Below are positions 44,066 through 53,064 of a stretch of DNA of 64,000 nucleotides, piece after piece. Every line of letters begins with the position of its first letter. Position 1 is the first letter of the stretch. Both the position numbers and the translations under genes were made by a program. A model generated the notes under the pieces. That model was given only the letters and a program-made list of their open reading frames with translations, did not search any database and was not told the origin of the DNA. Where the stretch lies: assembly GCF_003010955.1 (NCBI RefSeq), contig NZ_PGGO01000010.1:124001-188000 (forward strand), written 5' to 3'. This DNA is from Phyllobacterium brassicacearum (GTDB lineage Bacteria > Pseudomonadota > Alphaproteobacteria > Rhizobiales > Rhizobiaceae).

Positions 44066-44797
44066 ATGTTCAACCTCCACTACAGACTTGAGCGCAATGC
44101 CATCGGGTTCGTCGTTGCTATTCTCGTGGTTGCCAGCATCGGGGGCTTCGTGGAAATCGCCCCCCTGTTCACAATTGATGAAACAGTGGAGAAAGCACCG
44201 GATATGCGGGTCTACACGCCGCTCGAAGTTGCTGGACGCAACATCTACATTCGCGAGGGCTGCTATGCCTGTCATTCGCAGATGATCCGGACGTTGCGGG
44301 ACGAGGTGGAGCGCTACGGCCCCTATTCGCTGGCAGTTGAATCCCAATACGATCACCCAATGCTATGGGGATCGAAGCGTACCGGACCCGATCTCGCCCG
44401 GGTCGGGGGCAAGTATTCCAACGATTGGCATGTGGCTCACCTCAACAATCCCCGCGATGTTGTGCCGGAGTCCAACATGCCAGCCTACCGCTGGATGTCC
44501 GAAAAACTCCTGAGGACGAAGGACCTGGGCGGGCATCTTGCCGCGCTCCGCGATGTCGGCCTTCCCTATACGGATGAGATGATCGCCAACGCCTCGAACG
44601 ATGCCATCGGCCAGGCAAATCCCGATACGGACCTCGCGGCCGGTGTCGCTACCCGCTACGGCGACAAAACGTATGTGGCCCTCTTCGATGCCGACCTGTC
44701 GAAGGTCACGGAAATGGATGCGTTGGTTGCTTATTTGCAGGTGGTCGGCCGCCTTACCGAAGTCGCGCACCAACTGCCCCAGGACGAGGTAGAGTGA
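44066..44797 (+). CDS. ccoO: cbb3-type cytochrome c oxidase subunit II (monohaem)
   Basis: The 243-residue protein has an N-terminal membrane anchor (GFVVAILVVASIGGF) and a single haem c motif C66-Y-A-C-H70 in REGCYACHSQMIR. The axial Met lies in ESNMPAYRWM. It passes electrons from CcoP to CcoN. It starts 3 nt after the ccoN stop with AGGAG upstream. Confidence 0.95.
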   Translation: MFNLHYRLERNAIGFVVAILVVASIGGFVEIAPLFTIDETVEKAPDMRVYTPLEVAGRNIYIREGCYACHSQMIRTLRDEVERYGPYSLAVESQYDHPMLWGSKRTGPDLARVGGKYSNDWHVAHLNNPRDVVPESNMPAYRWMSEKLLRTKDLGGHLAALRDVGLPYTDEMIANASNDAIGQANPDTDLAAGVATRYGDKTYVALFDADLSKVTEMDALVAYLQVVGRLTEVAHQLPQDEVE

Positions 44798-44798
44798 T

Positions 44799-44969
44799 AT
44801 GATCGATCATGAGACCCTGACGCATATCGCCAAATCCTTCGGGCTATTCTACCTGATTGCCATGTCGATCGGCGTGCTCATTTATGCGTTCTGGCCCGGC
44901 AATAAACACAGGTTTGAAAGAGCCGCAAATACGGTTGTTTCCGACGAAGAGGACAGGCCATGTCCGTAG
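44799..44969 (+). CDS. ccoQ: cbb3-type oxidase small subunit
   Basis: The 56-residue protein has one membrane helix (FGLFYLIAMSIGVLIYAFWP) and a charged C-terminus with SDEEDRP, matching CcoQ/FixQ. It begins one base after the ccoO stop and overlaps the ccoP start by 10 nt. It stabilises the assembled oxidase. Confidence 0.88.
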   Translation: MIDHETLTHIAKSFGLFYLIAMSIGVLIYAFWPGNKHRFERAANTVVSDEEDRPCP

Positions 44970-45853
44970 GCGAACGCGATCCCTTCACGGGCCATATGAC
45001 GACCGGCCATGAATGGAACGGTATTACCGAGCTCAATACGCCGGTTCCACGAGTAGTCATACTGTCCCTGATCATTACCGCTGCCTTGGGTCTTGTCTGG
45101 ACGGTTCTGATGCCGAGTTGGCCCTTTGTCACCAGCTACTTCCCTGGGGTGCTCGGTATTGATCAAAGGAATGTGGTCGCAAATTCTGTAGCTGAAGCCC
45201 AGGCCGAACGTTCCCCGTGGATGTCGAGTATCGAGGACCAGGACTTCAGTGCGATCCTGTCCAACCCGGAGCTGATGCGTATCGTGCGCGAGAACGGACG
45301 CACATTGTTCGGCGATAATTGCGCTGCTTGCCATGGTCACGATGCGAAGGGCCAACGCGGGTTCCCCAACATTGCGCAATCGCCGATGCTCTGGGGAGAC
45401 AGTCCTGAAGCGATCCTGCAAACGATCACAGTCGGGATCAACAGCACCGATCCGAACACGCGGGTGTCGCAGATGCTGGCGTTCGGTCGCGATGGAACGC
45501 TTACCCCTCCCCAGATCTCACAGGTGACAAGCTATGTCCAGTCGCTGTCCGCGACCGGGTCCGCTGCACCATTGGACAAGGACCAGGTTGAGCAAGGCAA
45601 GGCTGTTTTTGCGGCCAATTGTGTAGCATGCCACGGCAAGGATGCGAAGGGATTGACCGACATGGGCGCACCAAACCTCACGGACTCATACTGGATATAC
45701 GGCGGAGAGCGTCAGGACATGTACGGCTCGATTTACCATGGCCGTCAGGGTCATATGCCGAACTGGGGTGCACGATTGTCGCCAGCGGCGATCAAGATAC
45801 TGACGCTCTATGTGCTTGATATGAGGAAGCAAGCGGTGGGAGCCGGATCATGA
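44960..45853 (+). CDS. ccoP: cbb3-type cytochrome c oxidase subunit III (dihaem)
   Basis: The 297-residue protein has a membrane anchor (VVILSLIITAALGLVWTVLM) and two haem c motifs, C121-A-A-C-H and C221-V-A-C-H. It accepts electrons from soluble or membrane cytochromes c. GAGGA precedes the ATG, and the stop overlaps the next ATG as ATGA. Confidence 0.95.
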   Translation: MSVGERDPFTGHMTTGHEWNGITELNTPVPRVVILSLIITAALGLVWTVLMPSWPFVTSYFPGVLGIDQRNVVANSVAEAQAERSPWMSSIEDQDFSAILSNPELMRIVRENGRTLFGDNCAACHGHDAKGQRGFPNIAQSPMLWGDSPEAILQTITVGINSTDPNTRVSQMLAFGRDGTLTPPQISQVTSYVQSLSATGSAAPLDKDQVEQGKAVFAANCVACHGKDAKGLTDMGAPNLTDSYWIYGGERQDMYGSIYHGRQGHMPNWGARLSPAAIKILTLYVLDMRKQAVGAGS

Positions 45854-46038
45854 ACGGCATGCTGTTCGGGCCAAGGGTTGTCATTTCCGTTGCCGTTGCT
45901 TCAATCATCGCCATCGTGGTGATTGGCAATGTTCATCTTGTGTATGTTGCCATGCAGTCCCGACCTGACTGCGTCGGACATCTGAAGGAAAAAGGTGATG
46001 AACCGGGCACGTTCCGCGCGGCAAAATCCGCATGCTAG
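45850..46038 (+). CDS. Small membrane protein of the cbb3 operon
   Basis: The 62-residue protein has one membrane helix (VVISVAVASIIAIVVIGNVH), then LVYVAMQSRPDCVGHLK and a C-terminal FRAAKSAC. The 'N-x-H-L-V-Y-V-A' segment right after the helix is reminiscent of the N-terminal part of CcoH/FixH, but the rest of that protein is absent. It is coupled to ccoP by ATGA. The two cysteines could matter in copper or haem handling. Its role is inferred only from position. Confidence 0.7.
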   Translation: MNGMLFGPRVVISVAVASIIAIVVIGNVHLVYVAMQSRPDCVGHLKEKGDEPGTFRAAKSAC

Positions 46039-46083
46039 GCTGAGGTCGGTGCCGGCCACTTTTTGGCCGGGGAAAGGCTGCAG

Positions 46084-46872
46084 ATGAAGATACCAGCGAC
46101 TGTTCCACCACTGCCGAAGGCAGTCGACCGTAACAGGCACATGGCGGCTAGCCAGGCTTTCACATGGATTGCCGAAGGTTGGAGGGATCTCTGGACCATC
46201 CCTATGCCGAGCCTTGCGTATGGTGCTGGGGTGGCCCTAGTTTCACTAGCCATAGTGTGCAGTCTCATGTTCTATTCGCTGGATTTTGCCTTCTTTCCGG
46301 CTCTGGCGGGCTTTCTTGTCGTTGGTCCAGCCCTCGCAACGGGACTCTATGTGAAGAGCCAACGGCTCGCCAAAGGGCTGCCGGTCACGTTTGCCTCGAT
46401 GATCGTGCCGGAGAAAGGCACGGCACAGCATGTGCTGTTTGTCGGTGCGGTGCTTATGGGACTTATGCTGCTGTGGATGCGCGCGGCGGTGCTGATATAT
46501 GCGCTCTTCTTCGGCTGGCGGCCCTTCCCCGGAATGGACCATATCGTCGAAATGTTGTTTGGAACCCCGGTCGGTATCGCGATGCTGGTTGTGGGTATTA
46601 TCATCGGCGGTGTCTTCGCCGCATTCGCCTTTGCAGTCAGTGTTTTTTCCATCCCCATGGTCCTCGACAAGAGATTTGACGCCTTTACAGCAATGGGAAC
46701 GAGCATCAGCATTGTCTGGAACAACCTTCCGGTGATGATGCTGTGGGGCGCTATCGTCCTGCTGTTCACCTTGCTCAGCCTTGCGACCGCAATGCTGGGC
46801 TTTGTCATCGTATTTCCGCTGCTCGGGCACGCCACCTGGCACGCTTATGTATCAATGCGGGATCCGGATTAG
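46084..46872 (+). CDS. DUF2189-family membrane protein
   Basis: The 262-residue protein has about six membrane helices (including MLLWMRAAVLIYALFFGWRP and GVFAAFAFAVSVFSIPMVLD) and the N-terminal pattern ASQAFTWIAEGWRDLW. DUF2189 members often sit in alphaproteobacterial cbb3 operons, but their role is not established. The start at 46084 has GGGGAAAGG upstream; a TTG at 46063 is the alternative. It lies between the small protein and the copper ATPase. Confidence 0.8.
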   Translation: MKIPATVPPLPKAVDRNRHMAASQAFTWIAEGWRDLWTIPMPSLAYGAGVALVSLAIVCSLMFYSLDFAFFPALAGFLVVGPALATGLYVKSQRLAKGLPVTFASMIVPEKGTAQHVLFVGAVLMGLMLLWMRAAVLIYALFFGWRPFPGMDHIVEMLFGTPVGIAMLVVGIIIGGVFAAFAFAVSVFSIPMVLDKRFDAFTAMGTSISIVWNNLPVMMLWGAIVLLFTLLSLATAMLGFVIVFPLLGHATWHAYVSMRDPD

Positions 46873-46876
46873 TGTG

Positions 46877-49128
46877 ATGAGCTGCTGTCCGCCCGCACCT
46901 TCCGCTGTCTCGCTGGACCATCCGGATCCACCGGGCAACGCGTTGGAGGAGTTCAAACTGGCAAGCAGGCCAGTTGGCGGAGGCGTTTTCCAGACCGAGA
47001 TATCGGTTCCCTCCATCCATTGCGGGGGATGTATCAACAGGATCGAGCGGGGTCTGCCAAACTTGCAGGCGTGCAGCACGCTCGGGTTAACCTGACCAAC
47101 AAGCGTGTCTCCCTGCGCTGGGCAGGCAAAGTTGCTCCCGACGCAATCATGGCATTGAAGAAGCTCGGCTATGAGGGATACCTTTTTGACAACAACGCGG
47201 CGACCGGTACGGATCGCGAACTTCCGGGCATGATCAAAGCGCTTGCCGTAGCGGCATTCGCATCGATGAATATCATGTCCCTGTCGACATCGGTGTGGTC
47301 GGGCGCGGACGAATCTACCCGAGCCATGCTCCACTGGATCTGCGCGGGCATCGCGCTGCCAACCCTGCTCTATTCAGGGCGCATCTTCTACCTGTCGGCC
47401 TGGCGCAGCCTGAAGCATTGGCAGACGAACATGGATGTGCCGATCTCCATCGGCGTCATCATGGCGTTTGCCCTTAGTGTGTACGACACCTATCACGGCT
47501 ATGAACACGCCTATTTCGATGCTGCCACCTCGCTCGTGTTTTTCCTGCTGATTGGACGCACGTTGGATCATGTTATGCGGGAGCGGACGCGAAGCGCCGT
47601 CAAGGGTCTGGCAGTGCTTTCCCCACGCGGGGCACTGGTAATCCGCCCGGAGGGCGGGCTGGAATATCTGCCGCTGCAACGGATCACGTCCGGCATGAAG
47701 TTGCTGCTTCTGCCCGGCGACCGCGTACCTGTAGACTGTACCGTCATCGATGGCGTTTCTGACGTGGATTGTTCGCTTGTCACTGGCGAAAACGCCCCGC
47801 GGCAAGTCCAGCCCGGGTCAAAGCTCCAAGCGGGGACACTCAACATCACTGGATCGATCAAGACCGAGGCGTGTGCCGCTGCCGGAGACTCCTTTCTCGC
47901 CGAAATGTCGCGGCTGATTGAAGCTGCCGAATCCGCAAAATCTCACTATCAGCGTATCGCAGACCGGGCGGCCCGATATTATGCGCCCGCCGTTCACACC
48001 GCATCGTTGCTGAGCTTCATCGGATGGATGTTCTTTCGGGGTGACATGCACGAGGCTGCAACCGTTGCCATCGCCGTGCTGATCATCACTTGTCCCTGCG
48101 CGCTCGGACTAGCAGTTCCCATGGTGCAGGTCATGGCGGCACGCCGCCTGTTCGAAAATCGCGTCATGGTCAAGGATGGCTCGGCCCTCGAGCGCCTCAA
48201 CGAAATCGACACCGTCGTCTTCGACAAGACCGGAACCCTTACACTCGGGCAGATGCAGGTGACAAATGCGGGGACGATTGATCCAGCCACATTGTCGCTG
48301 GCGGGGAAACTGGCATCCAACTCGCGTCACCCCAACGCCCTTGCGATCGTCGATGCGGCTTTGGCTCTGACCGACACCGCACCGCAGTTCGAGCAGGTCA
48401 GAGAATATCCAGGCCTAGGTATCGAAGGCGTGCTTCAGGGGCGTGTCTATCGCCTCGGACGCGCTTCTTTCGCCTGCCCCCATGAGTCGGCACGCCTGTC
48501 CGACACGACATTTGCATGTGAGGGAAGCAAACTCGCGTCATTTGCCTTGTCCGATACGGTCCGGCCGGGTGCACGCGGACTTATCGAAAACCTGCTTGGC
48601 TCGGGTATCGCCGTTGAGGTCATGTCCGGTGACAACCAACAGGCTGTGCACGATATAGCCCTACAGCTCAACATTCCTCGCTACACTGCGGAAATGTTGC
48701 CAGCGGACAAGGTCGTTCGTATCGAGACGCTGACAAAGGCCGGGCGCAGAGTTCTGATGGTTGGCGATGGTTTGAACGACGCTCCCGCGCTCATGGCGGC
48801 GCATGTTTCGATGGCACCGGCAAGCGCAGCGGATATGGGCCGCAACAATGCCGATTTCGTATTTCTGAGGGATGGGATGGGCAGTGTTCTCCTCACGTAC
48901 CGGATTGCGAGAGACTCAGGCAGACTGATCCGGCAGAATTTCGCAATCGCGATCGGATACAATATGCTGGCACTGCCAGTTGCCATCCTTGGCTACACAA
49001 CACCGTTCATCGCCGCCATAGCCATGTCGTTGTCGTCCATCGTTGTCGTCGCCAATGCCTTGCGCTTGAGAGCCGGGCCGGCATCCGACGGCGATGAGCA
49101 TTTTGAATTTGGGCACGTAACACGATGA
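46877..49128 (+). pseudogene. ccoI: cbb3 copper-transporting ATPase (FixI/CcoI), frameshifted near its N-terminus
   Basis: The N-terminal frame starts at 46877 (MSCCPPAP) and reaches the metal-binding domain SIHCGGCINRIERGL. At 47056 one base appears to be missing (CTGCC where CTGGCC restores the frame), and the rest continues in the next frame from AKLAGVQHARVNL. Downstream motifs are intact: ITCPCALGLAVP (Cu-binding CPC), VFDKTGTLTLGQ (phosphorylated Asp) and MVGDGLNDAPAL. FixI/CcoI supplies copper for cbb3 assembly, so a true frameshift would be costly unless a second copy exists. A re-initiated product could start at 47020 without the metal-binding domain. The ATG at 49125 of ccoS overlaps its stop. 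Confidence 0.85.
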
Positions 49129-49292
49129 GCGGATACTTCTTCCTCATCCCCGTCTCGCTTGCCCTGGGTTTCGCCGGGCTCGCATTGTTCCTTTGGACTC
49201 TCAAGAACGGTCAGTATGACGATCTCGACGGAGCTTCGGAGCGCATTCTGTACGACGAGGATCGGCCGCTCAACGACCATGGCAATGATTGA
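49125..49292 (+). CDS. ccoS: cbb3 oxidase maturation protein
   Basis: The 55-residue protein has one membrane helix (YFFLIPVSLALGFAGLALFL) followed by WTLKNGQYDDLDGASERIL and DEDRPL, the CcoS/FixS signature. It is coupled to the ATPase gene by ATGA. It is needed for cofactor insertion into the oxidase. Confidence 0.92.
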   Translation: MSGYFFLIPVSLALGFAGLALFLWTLKNGQYDDLDGASERILYDEDRPLNDHGND

Positions 49293-49838
49293 GGCTTGGC
49301 CTTATCTGACCTTCGTGTCAAACTTGCCGGTCGCGTGGTTGCGGTGGTTTTTTCCCGGATGGCTCGTCCCATCAGTAACGGGTGAGATATGGGCGAGCCA
49401 TGTTGATGTTCATTGAACATCAACATAATGCAGTCCCAGTTTTGCACCGATCAGCAATATTATGTAGGCGTCAATGGTGCATTCAGCCTATCAAATGATC
49501 CGACTGGTCCTGCATGGTATCAGCGCAGGAGCTCCAATTCCTACATCGAAATGGCTAACCGCCCACAAGTTCCGTTATCAACGAATTCGTAGTATAGTTA
49601 AAAGTTGAGGAGAAATTCGCGCGTTGACGCGTGGGGGTGGCCATGATTTTCACAGATTGCCATCGCATTTTCCTGGCAATCTCCGGCACTGTCGGAGGAA
49701 GTATTCTTCGACGTTGTCATCAGGGTGACTTCTGAGCAGAACATGGGAAACGAGGCAGCAGTGCTGCCTGCGTATTTGCGTACATCTTGGATATTTCGAA
49801 GCTGACCGTCAGTAAGTGATCTTACGGAGCGCTGAGTT
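49293..49838. other. Intergenic region after ccoS
   Basis: No supported gene is seen in about 550 bp. The notable feature is the perfect palindrome at 49400-49426. The remaining short frames lack ribosome sites. Confidence 0.5.
49400..49426. repeat. Perfect 12-bp inverted repeat with 3-nt loop
   Basis: ATGTTGATGTTC (49400-49411) and GAACATCAACAT (49415-49426) are exact reverse complements around ATT. It lies about 110 bp after ccoS. With no T-run on either side it is an unusual terminator; a regulatory protein site or transcript-end stabiliser is possible. Confidence 0.6.
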
Positions 49839-49973
49839 GTGTCTAGATGCGTTGTAATTCAATCGATTAGAGCGATTTTGGCTTTTTTGCTGACGTGCGT
49901 TGCTTACGCGCGAAGGTTCCGTGCGGCTCGCAAAGGCGGGCTGGGTCACGGTGTTATGACAGGGCGCGCTACG

Positions 49974-50123
49974 ATGTCAATCATTCGTATCGAGAGCAAA
50001 TCCACTACTTTGGATGAAACAACGGGATTGCAAAACACTGGTATCGCAATACCCGGTGAAGACAATGACGACAATGACGCTGGTTTTTCTACATTAAATG
50101 CCAGTTTCGGCTGCGCAGGCTGA
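49974..50123 (+). CDS. Short fragment resembling the N-terminus of a large RTX/DUF5801-type protein
   Basis: The frame encodes 49 residues including STTLDETTGLQNTGIA and EDNDDND, similar in style to the acidic 'LDE-x-x-GLQ' N-termini of large repetitive calcium-binding exoproteins. It ends after ASFGCAG with no repeat domain. Translation could start at 49974 or from a codon at 49839. It is probably a remnant, and the resemblance is by memory only. Confidence 0.3.
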   Translation: MSIIRIESKSTTLDETTGLQNTGIAIPGEDNDDNDAGFSTLNASFGCAG

Positions 50124-50181
50124 TCGCATTGCAAATTTCACCGAGGATGCCGCGGCGCATCCGCAGTCAAGGGAGGAACCA

Positions 50182-50748
50182 ATGAAACCCGCAAACCTGA
50201 GCATAATCGCTGCACCCTCCGCGGCAAGGACGCTGATCAAATCTGCGATTCTCGCCGGAGTTCTCATGGCCTTTGCCCCGGGGATTGTACTCGGACAGGC
50301 GATCGAAAAGAAGGGAACGACGCCCTATGTGACGCACTTCATTTTTCGACCTTTGATGAACATTGACATTGCCGAGCTCGGTACGGCCACCTCGCTCGAG
50401 GCGGTCGGCACCACCGAGAACATGAAGGGAGAAAAGATGTTCGACAAGATGTCAGCACATTGCACAGCGCTGAGCGTTGCGACGGGCGACAAGAAATATA
50501 TCGACGGCGCCTGCGTGCTGGCCGATAGCGACGGCGACAAGATTTTCTCGACCTTTGATACTCGCGACCTCGACAAGTCCCAGCCAGAAATGGGTTGTGG
50601 CACCCATATCATCACCGGCGGCACCGGCAAGTACGCGGGAATTACTGGTAGTGAGCCATTCGCTTGCATAGCAATGCCGGCCCTGTCTGGTCCCGGCGGC
50701 TACACTGCGATGGACATCCCGCATAACACGACTTGGGAGATCAAATGA
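50182..50748 (+). CDS. Secreted beta-barrel-like hypothetical protein
   Basis: The 188-residue protein has a long signal region (TLIKSAILAGVLMAFAPGIVLGQA). The mature domain has YIDGACVLADSDGDKIFSTF and MGCGTHIITGGTGKYAGITG, a pattern of alternating strands and glycine turns seen in small exported proteins with an allene-oxide-cyclase-like barrel. Three cysteines in the mature part may form disulfides. GGGAGG precedes the ATG at 50182. Function is unknown and it stands alone. Confidence 0.7.
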   Translation: MKPANLSIIAAPSAARTLIKSAILAGVLMAFAPGIVLGQAIEKKGTTPYVTHFIFRPLMNIDIAELGTATSLEAVGTTENMKGEKMFDKMSAHCTALSVATGDKKYIDGACVLADSDGDKIFSTFDTRDLDKSQPEMGCGTHIITGGTGKYAGITGSEPFACIAMPALSGPGGYTAMDIPHNTTWEIK

Positions 50749-51335
50749 CCGCGAGGGAATATGCCAATCAACCCAACCGCACACTTTGAGGAAGACACCT
50801 AGCATGCTGGCAAGGCCAGTACGGTAATAGTTCGGTGACTGTTCCATGCGTGCGTTATGAAACGGTCCCATTGCAAATCTATTAAACCGAACGCGCGAAA
50901 TTGATGCACTGCAGGCGTAAACCGGATGCTCGCGACAACCAATCCACGATCCTGCGAATTCGCGACGAAACGCGGCTTTACCTGTCGCGACGGGTATTGT
51001 GTCGCCGTTTTCGGCAATTCTGGCGGACCTTTCACAATGAAGAACACGGTCAGTCACGGACCGGATTTCATGAACCAGAAGCGGACGTGTAACCCGCACC
51101 TGTTTACTGTTCAGCCATTCACGTTGGTTTCACGCTGGGGTGACAGATGCACTATATGGTTCTGTCGCATGTTTTGTGGTGCACAAAAGATTTCGTGCAC
51201 GCAACCAGGAAAGGGTCGAAAGCACCCGTTTTGGGTGTGCCGGATCGATGCACCCGACCACCGCAGCGGTACTATAAAGTAAAAATATGAACTTCGCAGT
51301 TTGCATGGAGCAATCTGGAAGCATAGGGGGGATCA
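50749..51335. other. Intergenic, no gene seen
   Basis: About 590 bp without supported coding sequence. Two GTGCAC hexamers (51179-51184 and 51195-51200) spaced by 10 nt lie about 140 bp upstream of the LuxR-type gene and could be a regulator site. Confidence 0.4.
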
Positions 51336-52205
51336 ATGTCAGGCTCATTTGCTGCCGAAATGCACGGCTTCAACAATTTGCGCCGTATTGCCAGTGGACA
51401 CGCTTCAATTGTTATTATCGATAGCCAGACCTGGTCGCGAACTTGTCTTGCTCGCACCTTGAGAGGAGACCTTCCTGAAGTCGCCATCCACGATGTTGCC
51501 ACTTCGGACGGGTTGGTTGGCATCGTTGGGGAAAATATCAATCTCGCTGTTCTCAACGTAGAAAACAGTAACCTGACCGATCAGTGGGCATCGGTAAATC
51601 TTGCCTACATTCACCGATTGCTGCCAGAAGCATCGCTCATGTTGTTGACCCAGCTCGATGAGGCATTGATAACCGATACCACCGTTTCAGAAGTCGCCAG
51701 ATTCGGCGTGAAGGGCTATACGACCAATACCGCGCCGGTCGAAGTCGTTCTCGCGGCCATCCGCCTGATTCTGGCCGGTGGTGCCTACTATCCGCGATCG
51801 ATGGTTATCGACGACGGGAATTGTGTGAATTCGGTACCGGCTTCGCCCGACGCAATCAACTCGCTGCCAATGCCGGCCGCCAATGGAGAGGTCGATGAAC
51901 CACTCGCCTTGATCAACGCGCCGACGGTAGCCTTCACAGAGCGCGAAAAGCAGGTGCTGGCGACCTTGCGACGGGGGCTTCCGAACAAGATCATCGCCAG
52001 CGAGCTGGATTTGTCGGAAAATACGGTCAAGGTGTACATCTCGCAAATTATGCGGAAACTCAACGCGACAAACCGGACTGAGGCGGTGGTTTTTTCCCAA
52101 AAGTTTGCGCCCGTTGACACCAGCTCCATTCGTGCGCCGGCGCCGCGCGGCCCAGCGCGATACGATCTCACTCGCTTCCGCGACGTGCTGGAAAGTGTGG
52201 CCTGA
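51336..52205 (+). CDS. LuxR-family regulator with a degenerate receiver domain
   Basis: The 289-residue protein has a C-terminal LuxR/NarL helix-turn-helix (FTEREKQVLATLRRGLPNK, then IIASELDLSENTVKVYISQI). The N-terminal 150 residues fold like a receiver (SIVIIDSQTWSRTCLARTL, LMLLTQLDEALIT, FGVKGYTTNTAPVEVV). The phospho-acceptor strand reads NLAVLNVENSN, with Asn where Asp is normal, so phosphorylation control is unlikely. The start has AGGGGGGA just upstream. Targets are unknown. The linker (about 160-200) is low-complexity. Confidence 0.8.
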   Translation: MSGSFAAEMHGFNNLRRIASGHASIVIIDSQTWSRTCLARTLRGDLPEVAIHDVATSDGLVGIVGENINLAVLNVENSNLTDQWASVNLAYIHRLLPEASLMLLTQLDEALITDTTVSEVARFGVKGYTTNTAPVEVVLAAIRLILAGGAYYPRSMVIDDGNCVNSVPASPDAINSLPMPAANGEVDEPLALINAPTVAFTEREKQVLATLRRGLPNKIIASELDLSENTVKVYISQIMRKLNATNRTEAVVFSQKFAPVDTSSIRAPAPRGPARYDLTRFRDVLESVA

Positions 52206-52419
52206 CCACTTTGCAAACTAACGTATGAACGCAAAAGCTGTCCGGCATCCGGTCAATCGTCAAGGGTCGAAATGCATTCGACTTCATAGCCGCGCATCAG
52301 GGCCTTGCTGGTGTGGCGCTAATTTCGAGAGTATTCTCATCGCCACGAGATTGGCCTGGTCGACTTCGCATGTGGTCGCATATGCCCGGCCACTGCCCTC
52401 AGGAGGAGATCCGGCTGCA

Positions 52420-53010
52420 ATGGCGCGCTATGCCCACATTGCCCTTCTCGCCTTCACCGCTCTGGGATTGTTGGCTGGAATTGCACTGGCCGGGAAGCCT
52501 TTCGTCCCGAGCTGGATCAAGAATTTTCCCGCAGACAAAACGGTGGCTATAGAGATTGTTGCCGATTGGAACCAGGTCGAACGGTACCGCAGGGACAACA
52601 TCCGGACCGACATTATCGACTTCAACGGATACTGGGGCGGGAACCTCACGATTATCGTCCCGGCCAATTGGTCGGTAGAGGTCACGTTCATCAATGGATC
52701 GTTGTCTTTCCGGCATAGCCTGATGGTGACCAGGGTTTTTGCCCAGTCAGAAATGCCGGTGAAGTTGACGGCCAAGGATGCTATCTGGGGCGCGTATACT
52801 GATCCGCCCGAGGGAATCAAAACCAATGAGCGGAGACAACTCAACTTTGTTGCTCAGCAGGCCGGAAACTATTTCCTCGCCTGTGCGAGGCAAACGCATC
52901 TTATGGACGGTCACTGGATCGGTTTCGAGGTGAGAGACAATCTCGAGCGGGCCGAGGCAGTCATCCATGACAACAAATTTCCGCAGGACCAGCCCGCGGG
53001 ACGCCCGTAG
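52420..53010 (+). CDS. Exported sulfocyanin-like cupredoxin
   Basis: The start at 52420 (AGGAGGAG about 10 nt upstream) gives 196 residues with a signal or anchor helix (YAHIALLAFTALGLLAGIALA). The mature domain has LTIIVPANWSVEVTFINGS, SFRHSLMVTRV and YFLACARQTHLMDGHWIGFEV, the order of a cupredoxin. Candidate copper ligands are His in FRHS, then Cys, His and Met of CARQTHLM. The His-Met spacing is shorter than in classical blue copper proteins, so metal binding is unproven. It could act as a periplasmic electron carrier. It is convergent with the RTX chimera. Confidence 0.7.
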   Translation: MARYAHIALLAFTALGLLAGIALAGKPFVPSWIKNFPADKTVAIEIVADWNQVERYRRDNIRTDIIDFNGYWGGNLTIIVPANWSVEVTFINGSLSFRHSLMVTRVFAQSEMPVKLTAKDAIWGAYTDPPEGIKTNERRQLNFVAQQAGNYFLACARQTHLMDGHWIGFEVRDNLERAEAVIHDNKFPQDQPAGRP

Positions 53011-53064
53011 GCGCCTGCGAGCAGTTCTCTTCGGAATGTGGCGCGACTTACACATGCGGGAGCA

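Noticed and set aside
51179-51200. Two GTGCAC hexamers spaced 10 nt as an operator of the LuxR-type gene.
   Set aside because: Short self-complementary hexamers are common and no further symmetry supports a site; only noted in the gap description.
50926-51282. A 118-codon open frame in the gap before the LuxR-type gene.
   Set aside because: It has no ribosome site, a cysteine-rich random-looking composition, and no domain.
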